From Halospina denitrificans (GTDB lineage Bacteria; Pseudomonadota; Gammaproteobacteria; Pseudomonadales; Oleiphilaceae): a DNA stretch of 64,000 bases. How positions within the stretch are numbered: the first letter of the stretch is position 1; the number at the start of each line of letters is the position of its first letter. The DNA is taken from positions 663,519 through 727,518 of the forward strand of contig NZ_SOAX01000002.1 of the NCBI RefSeq assembly GCF_004364635.1, read 5' to 3'. A program made the translations under genes and the position numbers. The notes under the pieces were generated by a model. That model searched no databases. It was given only the letters and a program-made list of their open reading frames with translations, and was not told where the DNA came from. Of this stretch, positions 17,842 through 28,043 are shown piece after piece.

Positions 17842-17952
17842 ACTAACTCCTTTAATCATTAAAACTCCATGTTAAGTTTCCATACATTGCGCCCTTGAAG
17901 CGCGCCGCGCATTTAATCTGAAAATACAGTACCTTGCAAGAGCCGCACGGCT

Positions 17953-18816
17953 TCAGTACATCATTGCAAAAAGGCGGCGGCGGTACTGGCGCACCAGCGG
18001 ATCCTCGTTACCGAGCAGATCGAAGAGTTTGACCAGGGTATCCTTGGCCGCCCCATCCTCGAAGTCCTTCTCCGTCTGTACCGAACGCAGCAGGAGCTCC
18101 ATGGCCGCTTCGTTATCACCCTTCATGATGCGGTGAGTGGCCAGCTGGTTCATGGCCTGGACGTCGGCGGGGTCCTTCTCCAGCCTCGCCTGCAGGTCGG
18201 CTTCGGAGGGTAAATCCCGGGCCTGTTCCTCGAATTCAAAACGGGCAGCCAGCTGTTTCGCACCCGGTCTGAGCTTTTCCTCCCCGGGCAGGCTGTCCAG
18301 AATCTGGCGGGCGCTGTCGAGCTTGCCCTGCTCGCTCTGCACCCGTGCCAGGTCGATAAGGATATCGTAGTCCTTGGGGTTTTCCTGGTTCAGCGTTGTC
18401 AGCACCGCTTCGGCTTCCTCAAGGTTGCCTTCCTGCCAGAGTCGGCCCGCTTTTTCGCGGTCGGTTTCCGGCGGCGCCTCAACGTATTTGTCGATCACTT
18501 CCCGGAGCTGTGCCTCCGGCAGGGCCTGGGTAATTTCATCCACAAGCTGGCCCTGCTTGACGATTTTCACCTCCGGCAGGTTCTGGACCCCAAGATGCCC
18601 TGCCAGCTCCCGGTTCTGGTCCACGTTGACCCGGGCAAGCCGGAAGCTGCCCCGGTAGGCCTCGGCCAGGTTCTCCAGCACCTGGGTCATCTGCTGGCAA
18701 CCCTCGGCCCAGTCCGCCCAGGCATAGATCAGCACCGGCACGGACATGGACGCCTGCGCCACCTCCTGCTGAAAGTTCTCGAGCGTCGCGTCAAAACTGT
18801 ACTGGGATTCAGCCAT
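17953..18816 (-). CDS. cnoX: Co-chaperone/holdase CnoX (YbbN), thioredoxin plus TPR
   Basis: The 287-residue product has an N-terminal thioredoxin-like domain (about 1-110) and a C-terminal alpha-helical TPR domain. In the thioredoxin domain the usual WCxxC is replaced by WAEGC, so only the second cysteine remains; E. coli CnoX also lacks the first, consistent with a chaperone rather than an oxidoreductase. In E. coli it holds unfolded proteins during bleach stress and hands them to GroEL and DnaK. A near-consensus sigma-32 promoter lies 40 bases upstream, divergent from a Lon-family protease gene. Confidence 0.85.
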   Translation of the reverse strand: MAESQYSFDATLENFQQEVAQASMSVPVLIYAWADWAEGCQQMTQVLENLAEAYRGSFRLARVNVDQNRELAGHLGVQNLPEVKIVKQGQLVDEITQALPEAQLREVIDKYVEAPPETDREKAGRLWQEGNLEEAEAVLTTLNQENPKDYDILIDLARVQSEQGKLDSARQILDSLPGEEKLRPGAKQLAARFEFEEQARDLPSEADLQARLEKDPADVQAMNQLATHRIMKGDNEAAMELLLRSVQTEKDFEDGAAKDTLVKLFDLLGNEDPLVRQYRRRLFAMMY

Positions 18817-18856
18817 GGCAATAACCTTCTGATTCTGGAATTCCGGATGTGCGCGT

Positions 18857-18886
18857 TATATGGGGATTCGGGGCGAAACCTTCAAG
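18857..18886 (-). promoter_or_regulatory. Sigma-32 heat-shock promoter of cnoX
   Basis: On the minus strand CTTGAAG (18886-18880) and CCCCATATA (18865-18857) are 14 bases apart, against the consensus CTTGAAA-N11-16-CCCCATnT. Only one base differs in the -35 box. Confidence 0.8.
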
Positions 18887-18900
18887 TATCGGGCCTCAAC

Positions 18901-18931
18901 CCCTTGATTTAAGACTTTCCGTCTTCATGTA
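18901..18931 (+). promoter_or_regulatory. Sigma-32-like promoter of the Lon-family gene
   Basis: CCCTTGATTT (18901-18910) and CTTCATGTA (18923-18931) resemble the sigma-32 -35 and -10 boxes with 14 bases between CTTGAT and CTTCAT. The -10 box is imperfect. A start of transcription near 18938 would place the RBS of the ATG at 18970 within the transcript but leave that of the ATG at 18946 at its very edge. Confidence 0.5.
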
Positions 18932-18969
18932 AAGAGAGGCATCTGATGTTCACGCAGACGGAAGGGATC

Positions 18970-21396
18970 ATGACCGACGACGAATCCATTGAGTACATCG
19001 GCAAAGACGACGGCAACGGTGATAACCGGGGGCTGGCGCTGCCCTATGATGTCCTGCCCAAGCGCCTCTACGTCATGCCCCTTTCTGGGCGACCCTTTCT
19101 GCCGGCACAGGTGCAGCCTGTTGTCCTGAACCAGGATCCCTGGGAGGAAACGCTGCAGCGCCTGGAAAACACGGACCATATGACCGTCGGCCTGTGTTTC
19201 GTGGAGAACGAGAGCGACGAGGAGCAGGACCTGGCCGCGCCGGAACAGCTGGCCACCATGGGGTGCGCCGTCAAGGTCCATCACGTTCATCGTGAAGACG
19301 ACAAGATCCAGTTCATTGCCCAGGGTATCCGGCGATTCCGCATTGATCACTGGCTCAGCCGCAAGCCGCCCTACCTGGTGGAAGTGAGTTACCCGGATGA
19401 GCCCGTGGAGGACCACGAGCAGGTCAAGGCCTATACCCTGGCAATCATCAGCTCGATCAAGGAGCTGCTTCGCACCAACCCGCTTTACGGCGAAGAGGTC
19501 AAGCACTACCTGTCCCGCTTCGGCGCGGACGACAGCTCCCCCCTTGCGGACTTCGGGGCCGCCATTACCAGTGGCCGCGGAGCGGAACTCCAGGATGTGC
19601 TCAATACCGTGCCGCTGCTCAATCGCATGGAAAAGGTCCTTCTGTTGCTGCGCAAAGAGCACGAGGTGGCACAGATGCAGGCCGAGATCACCGAGGAGGT
19701 GAACGAGCGCGTCCAGAAGCACCAGCGCGAATTCTTCCTGCGCGAACAGCTCAAGATCATCCAGCGCGAGCTGGGCATCGCCAAGGACGACAAGACCGCC
19801 GACGTGGACATGTTCAAGCAGCGCATGGCGGAAAAGGATCCGCCCGAGCATGTCCGGGAGCGTTTCGACGAGGAAGTGGATAAATTCCAGATCCTCGAGC
19901 AGGGATCCCCGGAATACGGCACCACCCGCAACTATCTGGACTGGCTTACCCAGCTCCCCTGGGGCCAGAATTCCCAGGACAAGCTGGACCTCAAGGAGGC
20001 CCGCCGGGTCCTGAACCGCGACCATGATGGCCTCGACGACATCAAGGACCGGATCCTGGAATTCCTGGCAGAGGGCTCGTTCAAGGGCGAGATCTCCGGC
20101 TCCATCCTGTTGCTGGTGGGTCCACCCGGTGTGGGCAAGACCTCCATCGGCAAATCGGTGGCCTCGGCACTGGGGCGCGAGTTCTATCGCTTCTCCCTGG
20201 GCGGCATGCGCGACGAGGCCGAGATCAAGGGCCACCGCCGCACCTACATCGGCGCCATGCCGGGCAAGTTCGTGCAGGCGCTGAAGGAGGTGGGCGTCAA
20301 CAACCCGGTGATCATGCTCGACGAGATCGACAAGATCGGCAATTCCTTCATGGGCGATCCGGCCTCCGCCCTTCTGGAGAGCCTGGACCCGGAACAGAAC
20401 GGCGAGTTCCTGGACCATTACCTGGACCTGCGGGTGGATCTCTCCAAGGTGCTGTTCATCTGCACGGCCAACCAGCTGGACACCATCCCGCAGGCGTTGC
20501 TGGACCGCATGGACACCATCCGTCTGTCCGGCTACATCACCGACGAGAAAGTGGCCATCGCCAAGCATCATCTGTTGCCCAAACTGCTCAAGCGGGCCGG
20601 CCTCAAGAAAAAGCAGATGGACATCACCGACGGCGCCATGCGCCAGGTCGTGGAAGGCTATGCCCGGGAAGCCGGCGTCCGTAATCTGGAGAAGCAACTG
20701 CACAAGATCGTGCGCAAGGGTATTGTTCGGATGCTTGAATCCGATGAGGAGCCCATCCGGGTTGGCGTTAAGGAGCTCCCGGACTACCTGGGCCAACCCC
20801 TGTTCCGCAAGGAAAAGCCCTTACGTGGGATAGGCGTTGTGACCGGCCTGGCCTGGACCGCCATGGGCGGCGCTACCCTGGGCGTGGAAGCCTCGCGCAT
20901 CCACAGCCAGGACCGGGGCTTCAAGCTCACGGGCCAGCTCGGCGATGTCATGAAGGAGTCCGCCTCCATCGCCCACAGCTTTGTCTCATCGCACCTGAAC
21001 CAGTACAAGGGCGACCCGAGTTTCTTCGACAAATCCTATATCCACCTGCACGTGCCCGAGGGGGCAACCCCCAAGGATGGCCCCAGTGCCGGCGTCACCA
21101 TGGCTACGGCCCTGCTGTCGCTGGCCCGCAATGAGGCACCCGTGCGCACGGTAGCCATGACCGGCGAGCTCACACTCACCGGTCAGGTTCTGGCAGTGGG
21201 CGGGATTCGCGAGAAGGTGATTGCCGCGCGCCGGCAGAAGATCAGCACCCTGATTCTGCCCGAGGCCAACCGGGGTGACTTCGAGGAGCTTCCGGATTAC
21301 CTGCAAGAAGGCATTGAGGCGCATTTCGCAAAGGAGTACACCGACGTGTACCGCGTCTGCTTTGACGACAGCCCTAGACGCAGGACCCATCATTGA
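18970..21396 (+). CDS. AsrA-like Lon-family ATP-dependent protease
   Basis: An 808-residue cytosolic AAA+ protease with an N-terminal substrate-recognition region, a Walker A motif (GPPGVGKTS), a Walker B region ([11 protein letters not shown] is split by family residues, seen as [11 protein letters not shown]) and a C-terminal Ser-Lys protease domain (GPSAG serine; the lysine lies in [10 protein letters not shown]). The N-terminus ([17 protein letters not shown]) matches my memory of P. aeruginosa AsrA rather than canonical LonA, so this is probably a second Lon. The ATG at 18970 has an AAGGG site and suits the predicted transcript start; an ATG at 18946 is the alternative. Confidence 0.85.
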   Translation: MTDDESIEYIGKDDGNGDNRGLALPYDVLPKRLYVMPLSGRPFLPAQVQPVVLNQDPWEETLQRLENTDHMTVGLCFVENESDEEQDLAAPEQLATMGCAVKVHHVHREDDKIQFIAQGIRRFRIDHWLSRKPPYLVEVSYPDEPVEDHEQVKAYTLAIISSIKELLRTNPLYGEEVKHYLSRFGADDSSPLADFGAAITSGRGAELQDVLNTVPLLNRMEKVLLLLRKEHEVAQMQAEITEEVNERVQKHQREFFLREQLKIIQRELGIAKDDKTADVDMFKQRMAEKDPPEHVRERFDEEVDKFQILEQGSPEYGTTRNYLDWLTQLPWGQNSQDKLDLKEARRVLNRDHDGLDDIKDRILEFLAEGSFKGEISGSILLLVGPPGVGKTSIGKSVASALGREFYRFSLGGMRDEAEIKGHRRTYIGAMPGKFVQALKEVGVNNPVIMLDEIDKIGNSFMGDPASALLESLDPEQNGEFLDHYLDLRVDLSKVLFICTANQLDTIPQALLDRMDTIRLSGYITDEKVAIAKHHLLPKLLKRAGLKKKQMDITDGAMRQVVEGYAREAGVRNLEKQLHKIVRKGIVRMLESDEEPIRVGVKELPDYLGQPLFRKEKPLRGIGVVTGLAWTAMGGATLGVEASRIHSQDRGFKLTGQLGDVMKESASIAHSFVSSHLNQYKGDPSFFDKSYIHLHVPEGATPKDGPSAGVTMATALLSLARNEAPVRTVAMTGELTLTGQVLAVGGIREKVIAARRQKISTLILPEANRGDFEELPDYLQEGIEAHFAKEYTDVYRVCFDDSPRRRTHH

Positions 21397-21516
21397 AGGG
21401 GGTTTCGGGGGATAGTGGAATTCCCGTATAGCGCCTCAGGGTGAGATCGCTAGACTGGAGATATCGGTTGCGGCGCATCCGATCCTCAGAATCCTGTCAT
21501 CTGAGTAGAGCCCTTT

Positions 21517-21543
21517 AGCCGCCCCAGTTGGGGCGGCTTTTTT
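21517..21543 (+). terminator. Intrinsic terminator after the Lon-family gene
   Basis: AGCCGCCCC and GGGGCGGCT (loop AGTT) are followed by a T run. It lies 120 bases after the stop; those 120 bases contain no gene I can support. Confidence 0.85.
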
Positions 21544-21550
21544 GTGGGCG

Positions 21551-23674
21551 TTATTCGCCCGGCAGGCGGAAATCGACGGGCTCTTCGTCGCCCTGGACTT
21601 CCTTCATACTCAGCTTCACGCGACCGCGCTGGTCCACATCGAGCACCTTGACCAGCACTTCCTGGCCCTCGGTAAGCTCTTCACGAACCGTCTCGATTCG
21701 GCGATCCGCAATCTGGCTGATATGGACAAGGCCATCCTTGCCCGGCAGCAGGTTCACGAAAGCACCAAACTCGACGATCCGCTCGACCCGACCTCGGTAG
21801 ACCCGGCCGACTTCCACGTCCGCGGTAAGCTCCATGATACGGAAGGTGGCTTTCTCGACCTGCTCGGAGTTCTCCGCGTAGATCTTGATGGTGCCGTCAT
21901 CCTCGATATCGATGGAAGCACCCGTGTCTTCGCTGAGCTGGCGGATGGTGGCGCCGCCCTTGCCGATGACGTCACGGATCTTCTGGGAGTCAATGTGCAT
22001 GGTGTGCATCGTTGGCGCATTGTCCGCCACTTCCGGACGTGCCTCGGCGATGACCTTGGCCATTTCGCCCAGGATATGCTGCCGTGCTTCATTGGCCTGC
22101 TGCAGGGCCATTTCCATGATCTGCTCGGTGATGCCGGCAATCTTGATGTCCATCTGCAGCGCGGTAACCGCGTCCGGGGTACCGGCAACCTTGAAGTCCA
22201 TGTCGCCCAGGTGGTCCTCATCGCCAAGAATATCGGTCAGGACCGCGAAATCATCCCCGTCCTTGACCAGGCCCATGGCAATGCCAGCCACCGGTGACTT
22301 TACGGGAACACCAGCGTCCATCAGCGCCAGGCTGCTGCCGCATACCGATGCCATGGAGCTGGAGCCATTGGACTCGGTAATCTCGGAAACGCAGCGGATG
22401 GTGTACGGGAAGTCATCGTGCTTGGGCATGACCGCCTGCACACCACGACGCGCCAGCCGACCGTGACCGATCTCACGGCGCCCCGGAGGGCCCATGCGGC
22501 CGGTCTCGCCCACGGAATAGGACGGGAAGTTGTAATGGAACAGGAAGGGATCCTTGCTCTCACCGCGCAGCGAATCGATGAGCTTGGCGTCCCGGGCCGT
22601 ACCCAGGGTCGTGGAAACAATCGCCTGGGTCTCGCCACGGGTAAAGAGCGCCGAGCCATGGGCGTTGGGCAGCAGCCCCACCTCAACGTCGATGGGACGC
22701 ACGGTGCGGTTGTCACGCCCGTCAATCCGCGGCTCATTGCGCAGGATGCGGCCGCGTACGATTTCCTTCTCGACCTTGCCAAAGTATTCCTTGACGTCAC
22801 CCTCGGTCGGCTCACCGCCTTCCTCGGTGGAAGCCAGTGCTTCAACCACACGGGTTTTCAGCTCACCCAGCTTGTCCTGACGCTCAAGCTTGTCCTTGAC
22901 CTGATAGGCCGCCTCGATCTCAGCCCCGAACTGATCTTTAATCTGAGTCTTCAGCTCGGTCTTCTCGGGTTCGGGCTGCCAGTTCCAGGAAGTCGGCTGA
23001 ACCTCCTCGGCAAACTCGTTGATCGCCTTGATCGCCGTCTGCATCTGATCATGGGCAAAGAGCACGGCGCCCAGCATCTGGTCTTCCGTCAGGCGGTCCG
23101 CCTCGGACTCGACCATGAGCACGGCATCCTTGGTGCCGGCAACAACCATGTTGAGGCGGCTGGTGTCGAGCTTTTCGTAGGTCGGGTTCAGGAAATACCC
23201 TTCTTCGTCGGAGAAGCCGACGCGCGCGCCACCGATCGGGCCCTCAAACGGCAGTCCGGAGATGGACAGAGCCGCAGAAGCGCCGATCATTGCCGGAATA
23301 TCCGGATCCACGTTCCTGTTCGAGGACATGACCGTACAGATGACCTGGGTCTCATGCTTGAAACCGTCCGCGAACAGCGGCCGGATGGGCCGGTCGATCA
23401 GGCGCGAGGTCAGGGTTTCCTTTTCGGACAGCGGGCCTTCCCGCTTCAGGAAGCCACCCGGAATCTTACCCACCGCATAGGTCTTCTCGACGTAATGGAC
23501 CGCCAGCGGGAAGAACGGCATCGGGCTGGGTTCCTTGTCCGCCATCACGGTAACCAGCACGGACGTGTCGTCCATGGTTACCAGAACGGCACTGGTGGCC
23601 TGGCGTGCGATGCGGCCGGTTTCGAGGGTAACGGTGGACCCTCCGAACTCGAATGTTTTCTTGACTGGATTCAC
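21551..23674 (-). CDS. pnp: Polyribonucleotide nucleotidyltransferase (PNPase)
   Basis: A phosphorolytic 3'-to-5' exoribonuclease of the RNA degradosome. The 707 residues show two RNase PH domains with the helical domain between them ([15 protein letters not shown] in the second), a KH domain ([20 protein letters not shown]) and a C-terminal S1 domain ([17 protein letters not shown]). The start is GTG at 23674: the protein then begins [12 protein letters not shown] as expected, with an AAAGGAG site seven bases upstream. The in-frame extension is leader sequence and includes the rpsO-pnp hairpin. Confidence 0.96.
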   Translation of the reverse strand: MNPVKKTFEFGGSTVTLETGRIARQATSAVLVTMDDTSVLVTVMADKEPSPMPFFPLAVHYVEKTYAVGKIPGGFLKREGPLSEKETLTSRLIDRPIRPLFADGFKHETQVICTVMSSNRNVDPDIPAMIGASAALSISGLPFEGPIGGARVGFSDEEGYFLNPTYEKLDTSRLNMVVAGTKDAVLMVESEADRLTEDQMLGAVLFAHDQMQTAIKAINEFAEEVQPTSWNWQPEPEKTELKTQIKDQFGAEIEAAYQVKDKLERQDKLGELKTRVVEALASTEEGGEPTEGDVKEYFGKVEKEIVRGRILRNEPRIDGRDNRTVRPIDVEVGLLPNAHGSALFTRGETQAIVSTTLGTARDAKLIDSLRGESKDPFLFHYNFPSYSVGETGRMGPPGRREIGHGRLARRGVQAVMPKHDDFPYTIRCVSEITESNGSSSMASVCGSSLALMDAGVPVKSPVAGIAMGLVKDGDDFAVLTDILGDEDHLGDMDFKVAGTPDAVTALQMDIKIAGITEQIMEMALQQANEARQHILGEMAKVIAEARPEVADNAPTMHTMHIDSQKIRDVIGKGGATIRQLSEDTGASIDIEDDGTIKIYAENSEQVEKATFRIMELTADVEVGRVYRGRVERIVEFGAFVNLLPGKDGLVHISQIADRRIETVREELTEGQEVLVKVLDVDQRGRVKLSMKEVQGDEEPVDFRLPGE

Positions 23675-23708
23675 AGTTGCTCCTTTCCAGACGTTCTTAA
23701 ACGAAGCC

Positions 23709-23730
23709 GGCCAGACCCGGAGGTCTGGCC
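23709..23730 (-). promoter_or_regulatory. pnp leader hairpin, possible RNase III site
   Basis: A perfect 9-bp stem (GGCCAGACC and GGTCTGGCC) with a 4-base loop sits between the rpsO stop and the pnp start. In E. coli the same place holds a hairpin that RNase III cuts, allowing PNPase to repress its own translation. The function here is inferred from that position. No T run follows, which argues against a terminator. Confidence 0.55.
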
Positions 23731-23749
23731 GCAACTCTTTTTTAAACCG

Positions 23750-24019
23750 TTAGCGCCTGAGTTCAAGCTGGCGAATCAGCTCAAGGTAGCGATTCGCGTT
23801 CTTGCGCTTGAGATAGTCCAGTAGCTTACGGCGCTGATTGACCATCCGGATCAGGCCCCGCCGTGAGTGGTGGTCCTGTTTGTTATCCTTGAAATGGTCC
23901 TGCAGTTTCACAATGTTGTGGGTCAGCAGAGCGACCTGGACTTCCGGCGAACCGGTATCGCCCTCAGCGCGCTGATAATCCTTAACGATCTGCTCTTTTT
24001 CGGCAGTAGTCAGTGCCAT
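23750..24019 (-). CDS. rpsO: 30S ribosomal protein S15
   Basis: The 89-residue length is typical of S15, which binds 16S rRNA in the central domain and starts assembly of the platform. Conserved landmarks include [35 protein letters not shown] and the basic C-terminus ending RQLELRR. It lies between truB and pnp, the standard order. In E. coli S15 represses its own translation through the mRNA leader; I did not model that here. Confidence 0.98.
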   Translation of the reverse strand: MALTTAEKEQIVKDYQRAEGDTGSPEVQVALLTHNIVKLQDHFKDNKQDHHSRRGLIRMVNQRRKLLDYLKRKNANRYLELIRQLELRR

Positions 24020-24095
24020 GGTTTACTTCCTCCCAATATGCCTTTGGATTCCGGGTCGAACCGCGCATATTTACAGCCCGCCCGCTTTGATTCGT

Positions 24096-25016
24096 TCAGT
24101 TTTCAGTGCGCATCAGCCGCCTGGGCCGGACAACGCCCTGATTCAGTTCACCAAGCCCCAGGAATCGCTCTCCTTCGTAGAGCCTGAGGAGCCCGCTTTC
24201 CACAGACGACTCGGCGCTGGAAGCCGCTATGGTAACAGCCTGCCCATTGGAAATCGATACGGCCTGGACGCCGTCCAGGGTGATCATGGACAGGGCCGAC
24301 AGCAATCGATCCGCCGGCACCAGTCGCTGTCGCAGTTCATCACGGGACAGCTCTTCCAGTTCGGCCGGCGTCACGGCTTCCCCCAGGGTGAAGGGGCCCG
24401 CCGCTTCGCGTCTCAACTCGGCAACATGCGCGCCGCAGCCCAGCGCCTCACCAATATCATCCACCAGGGTGCGGATGTAAGTGCCCTTGGTACACCGAAC
24501 CCTGAGCACCAGGTCCTCGCCCTCATGCTCAATCAGGCTGAGTTCGCGGATATGGATCGGCCGGGCCTCGCGCGGCACCGTTCGCCCCTCACGGGCATAG
24601 GCGTACAGCGGCCGCCCCTGATATTTGAGCGCCGAATACATGGAGGGCGTCTGTTTCTGTTCGCCCCGAAAGCGCTCAAGCACCGCCTCAACATCGGCTC
24701 GGGATAATCCTTCCGGCACGGGCCTTTCCTGAACCGGCTCGCCGTCGGCGTCGCTGGTCGTGGTTCTCACACCAAGGCGGGCCCGTGTCAGATAGGTCTT
24801 GTCCGCCTCAAGCACCTGCTGGGCAAACTTGGTCGCCTCCCCGAAACACAGCGGCAGAACACCCGTGGCGAGTGGGTCCAGGCTTCCGGTGTGGCCGCCC
24901 CTGGCCGCGTTCAACTTGTGGCGGACCTGCTGTAAGACCCCGTTGGAAGTCTGTCCGGCAGGTTTGTCCACCACGAGAACGCCATCGACTGCATCACCGC
25001 GACGCCGACGACTCAA
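24096..25016 (-). CDS. truB: tRNA pseudouridine-55 synthase
   Basis: Makes pseudouridine 55 in the T-loop of tRNAs. The 306 residues contain KPAGQTSNGVLQQVR and the catalytic GSLDPLATGVLPLC motif with the nucleophilic Asp47, plus the insertion and PUA-like C-terminal segment expected of TruB. The start codon is TTG, overlapping the rbfA stop (TTGA) with a GGAGG site 8 bases upstream, so translation is likely coupled to rbfA. No ATG or GTG is available at a sensible position. Confidence 0.94.
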   Translation of the reverse strand: MSRRRRGDAVDGVLVVDKPAGQTSNGVLQQVRHKLNAARGGHTGSLDPLATGVLPLCFGEATKFAQQVLEADKTYLTRARLGVRTTTSDADGEPVQERPVPEGLSRADVEAVLERFRGEQKQTPSMYSALKYQGRPLYAYAREGRTVPREARPIHIRELSLIEHEGEDLVLRVRCTKGTYIRTLVDDIGEALGCGAHVAELRREAAGPFTLGEAVTPAELEELSRDELRQRLVPADRLLSALSMITLDGVQAVSISNGQAVTIAASSAESSVESGLLRLYEGERFLGLGELNQGVVRPRRLMRTEN

Positions 25017-25423
25017 TCCTCGCCTCCATCGCCCTCATCGTCATGCTTCTGACGGTCACTCTCGACCGCCTGACGGATCAGCGACTCCATATGGCGGCTC
25101 TGGCCGGCCAGCCGGTCGAACCGGAACCGCAGCTCCGGCACCACACGCAGGCGCATGGAGCGTCCCAGGTGGCCACGAAGGAACCCGGAGGCACGCCGCA
25201 GAACCTCCAGGCTCTGCTGCACCTCGGGAGACTCCTCGGTCAGTTCTTCCGTGCTGAGCAGGGTGATATAGATGTCGGCATAGCCGAAATCCCGGGTCAC
25301 GCGGACCTCGCTGATATTCACCATGCCCAGGCGCGGGTCCTTGACCTCGCGCTGGATCAGCTGCGCAAGCTCGCGCTGGATCTGGTCGGCAATCCGCTCG
25401 GCGCGGGTAAATTCACGTGGCAT
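25013..25423 (-). CDS. rbfA: 30S ribosome-binding factor A
   Basis: Binds immature 30S subunits and aids 16S rRNA 5'-end maturation and cold adaptation. The 136-residue product has the single KH-like fold pattern: ELAQLIQREVKDPRLGMV near the N-terminus and LRVVPELRFRFDRL later, followed by a charged tail. It is placed between infB and truB as usual. Its stop codon is shared with the truB TTG start. Confidence 0.95.
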   Translation of the reverse strand: MPREFTRAERIADQIQRELAQLIQREVKDPRLGMVNISEVRVTRDFGYADIYITLLSTEELTEESPEVQQSLEVLRRASGFLRGHLGRSMRLRVVPELRFRFDRLAGQSRHMESLIRQAVESDRQKHDDEGDGGED

Positions 25424-25435
25424 GGGCGCCCTCGA

Positions 25436-28024
25436 TCAATTGAGTTTGCGCTCCACGCGAATCCGGTCAAAGACCTCGATCTGGTCACCGACCTTCACGT
25501 CGTAGCCCTTGACGCCGATACCACACTCCATGCCGTTACGGACTTCGTTAACATCATCCTTGAAGCGCCGCAGGGACTGAAGCTCGCCCTCGAAGATCAC
25601 CACGTTGTCACGCAGCACCCGAATCGGCTTGTTCCGGTAGACGTGGCCTTCGGTGACCATACAGCCGGCAACCTGGCCGAAGCGGGGCGAACGGAACGTC
25701 TCGCGGACCTCGGCGATGCCCAGGATCTCTTCCCGATACTCGGGCTTGAGCATACCGGTCAGCGCGCCCTTGACGTCATCAATCAGATTGTAGATGACGC
25801 TGTAGTAGCGCATGTCGATCTCTTCCTGCTCAACCAGCTTCTTGGCAGCCGGTGTTGCGCGGACGTTGAAGCCGAACACGACCGACTCGCTCGTCATGGC
25901 CAGGTTGATGTCGGATTCAGTGATGCCGCCAACGCCCGCCGAGATGATCTGCACCTCGACTTCCTCGTTGCCGAGTTCCTGGAGCGCGCCTGTAATCGCC
26001 TCAAGCGACCCCTGCACATCCGCTTTCACGATCACGTTGAGGCTCTTGACCTCTTCCTTGCCCATGTTCTCGAACAGGTTCTCGAGCTTGGCCGCCTGCT
26101 GACGATGCAGGCGCTGCTCACGCTCCTTCTCCTGGCGGAACTCGGCCAGTTCCTTGGCCTTCTTCTCGTCGGCCACGCGCACGAAATCATCACCGGCGTT
26201 GGGCGTGCCATTCAGACCCAGAATCTCCACGGGGATCGACGGTCCGGCACTGTCCACCTGCTTACCGAGCTCGTTGATCATCGCGCGGATACGACCAAAG
26301 TACATGCCGGCCACGATGATGTCGCCCTTGTGCAGGGTGCCGTTCTGGACCAGCAGCGTGGCTACGGAGCCGCGCCCTTTCTCCATCCGCGACTCGATGA
26401 CCGTGCCCTGGCCGGGCCCTTCCTCAACGGCACTGAGCTCCTGGAGTTCAGCCTGGAGCAGGATCGCCTCAAGGAGGTTATCAATGCCTTCACCGGTCTG
26501 GGCGGAAACATGAACGAACTGGGTCTCACCACCCCATTCCTCGGGAACCACTTCCAGTGCCACAAGCTCGTTCTTGACCCGGTCCGGGTCCGCCTCGGGC
26601 TTGTCCATCTTGTTGACCGCAATGATCAGCGGGACGCCGGCGGCACGAGCGTGCTCCACCGCTTCCCGGGTCTGGGGCATGACGCCGTCATCGGCGGCAA
26701 CCACCAGGATGACGATATCCGTGGACTTGGCACCCCTGGCACGCATTTCCGTAAAGGCCGCGTGGCCCGGGGTATCCAGGAAGGTGATCATGCCGTGACC
26801 GGTCTCGACGTGATAGGCGCCGATGTGCTGGGTAATACCCCCGGATTCGCCGCTGGCCACCTTGGTCTTGCGGATATAATCCAGCAGCGAGGTCTTGCCG
26901 TGGTCGACGTGGCCCATGACACTGATGACTGGGGCGCGGTGCTTCGCCTCGCCCTCGTACTCGATGTCGCTGAGGACCTCTTCCTCGATGGCATCCTCGC
27001 GGACCATCCGGGCCTTGTGTCCCATTTCCTCGACAACGAGCACGGCCGTTTCCTGATCCAGCGGCTGATTGATGGTCGCCATGACGCCCATCCCCATCAG
27101 GGTCTTGATCACCTGGCCGGACTTGACCGCCATGCGCTGCGCCAGCTCGGAGACGGTAATGGTTTCGGGTATTTCCACTTCATGCACCATGGGTTTCGTG
27201 GGTTTCTCAAACACATGGCGCTTCTCGCGTTGCTTCTTCTTACGCGAACGCAGCGGCTTCCGCGGACCAGCCGCTTCTTCATCGGCACTGGTGTCCTCGG
27301 TCGTGTCACCCTCTGTTTCCAGTTCGACAAGCTCGTCGTCAACACGCTTCTTGGGAGGCTTCTGCGCCGCCTTGCCCTTGCCACGCTGCTTGCCCTCGTC
27401 GTCATCCCGTTCAGGCTTGCCTTTCTTCTTATTACGGGCGTGTTTGCGCTTATCTTCCTTGGTCGATTCAGGCGGCGGTGGGGCCGGCGCTTCCTCGACC
27501 GTCTCGGCCGGCGCTTCGGCTGCCTCTTCAGTCGTCTCGGCTTTCGCGGACGCTTCGGCTTCGCTTTCAGTCGCCTCGGTCACCGTGGCCTCTTCCGCTG
27601 CTTCAGCCTGAGTCGTCTCGGCGGCAGCTTCAGCGCCAGTAGTTTCGCTGGCCGCGGCCTCTTCAGCCTGCTGGGCTTCTTCCTGCTGCTGGGCTTCTTC
27701 GGCTTCCGTGGCCTGAGGCTGATTCTCGGAGCGTTTCACATAGGTACGTTTCTTGCGCACCTCAACATTCACGGTCTTGCCGCGACCGCCACCACCGGTC
27801 TTCAGCTGCGTTGTGGTACGGCGCTTGAGCGTGACCTTGCTCGGCCCGCCGCCTTCACCACTCTGGTTGCGCCGGAGGAACGCCAGAAGCGTCTGTTTTT
27901 CCTCATCGGTAACCACATCATCTGCCGCCCGCTTGCTCAGCCCGGCTTCCTCAAACTGACGAAGCAAGCGATCAACGGGAGCGCCCACATCTTCGGCCAG
28001 TTGCTTTACAGTGACTTCCGCCAT
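25436..28024 (-). CDS. infB: Translation initiation factor IF-2
   Basis: A GTPase that places initiator tRNA on the 30S subunit and promotes subunit joining. The 862 residues comprise an N-terminal IF2_N domain ([14 protein letters not shown]), a long Ala/Glu/Lys-rich linker (about 60-280), a second IF2_N-like segment, the G domain ([21 protein letters not shown]) and the C1/C2 domains. The linker has a strongly acidic composition, in keeping with a halophile-type proteome. It follows nusA by 19 bases and precedes rbfA by 12. Confidence 0.97.
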   Translation of the reverse strand: MAEVTVKQLAEDVGAPVDRLLRQFEEAGLSKRAADDVVTDEEKQTLLAFLRRNQSGEGGGPSKVTLKRRTTTQLKTGGGGRGKTVNVEVRKKRTYVKRSENQPQATEAEEAQQQEEAQQAEEAAASETTGAEAAAETTQAEAAEEATVTEATESEAEASAKAETTEEAAEAPAETVEEAPAPPPPESTKEDKRKHARNKKKGKPERDDDEGKQRGKGKAAQKPPKKRVDDELVELETEGDTTEDTSADEEAAGPRKPLRSRKKKQREKRHVFEKPTKPMVHEVEIPETITVSELAQRMAVKSGQVIKTLMGMGVMATINQPLDQETAVLVVEEMGHKARMVREDAIEEEVLSDIEYEGEAKHRAPVISVMGHVDHGKTSLLDYIRKTKVASGESGGITQHIGAYHVETGHGMITFLDTPGHAAFTEMRARGAKSTDIVILVVAADDGVMPQTREAVEHARAAGVPLIIAVNKMDKPEADPDRVKNELVALEVVPEEWGGETQFVHVSAQTGEGIDNLLEAILLQAELQELSAVEEGPGQGTVIESRMEKGRGSVATLLVQNGTLHKGDIIVAGMYFGRIRAMINELGKQVDSAGPSIPVEILGLNGTPNAGDDFVRVADEKKAKELAEFRQEKEREQRLHRQQAAKLENLFENMGKEEVKSLNVIVKADVQGSLEAITGALQELGNEEVEVQIISAGVGGITESDINLAMTSESVVFGFNVRATPAAKKLVEQEEIDMRYYSVIYNLIDDVKGALTGMLKPEYREEILGIAEVRETFRSPRFGQVAGCMVTEGHVYRNKPIRVLRDNVVIFEGELQSLRRFKDDVNEVRNGMECGIGVKGYDVKVGDQIEVFDRIRVERKLN

Positions 28025-28043
28025 ACTGGTCCTCCTCTCCCGA

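Noticed and set aside
18925..20796. A 623-codon minus-strand reading frame over the Lon-family gene
   Set aside because: Antisense to a clear AAA+ protease; no domain or start signal.
21397..21516. A small RNA between the Lon-family gene and its terminator
   Set aside because: I found no promoter with acceptable spacing; the stretch is more simply a 3' untranslated region.
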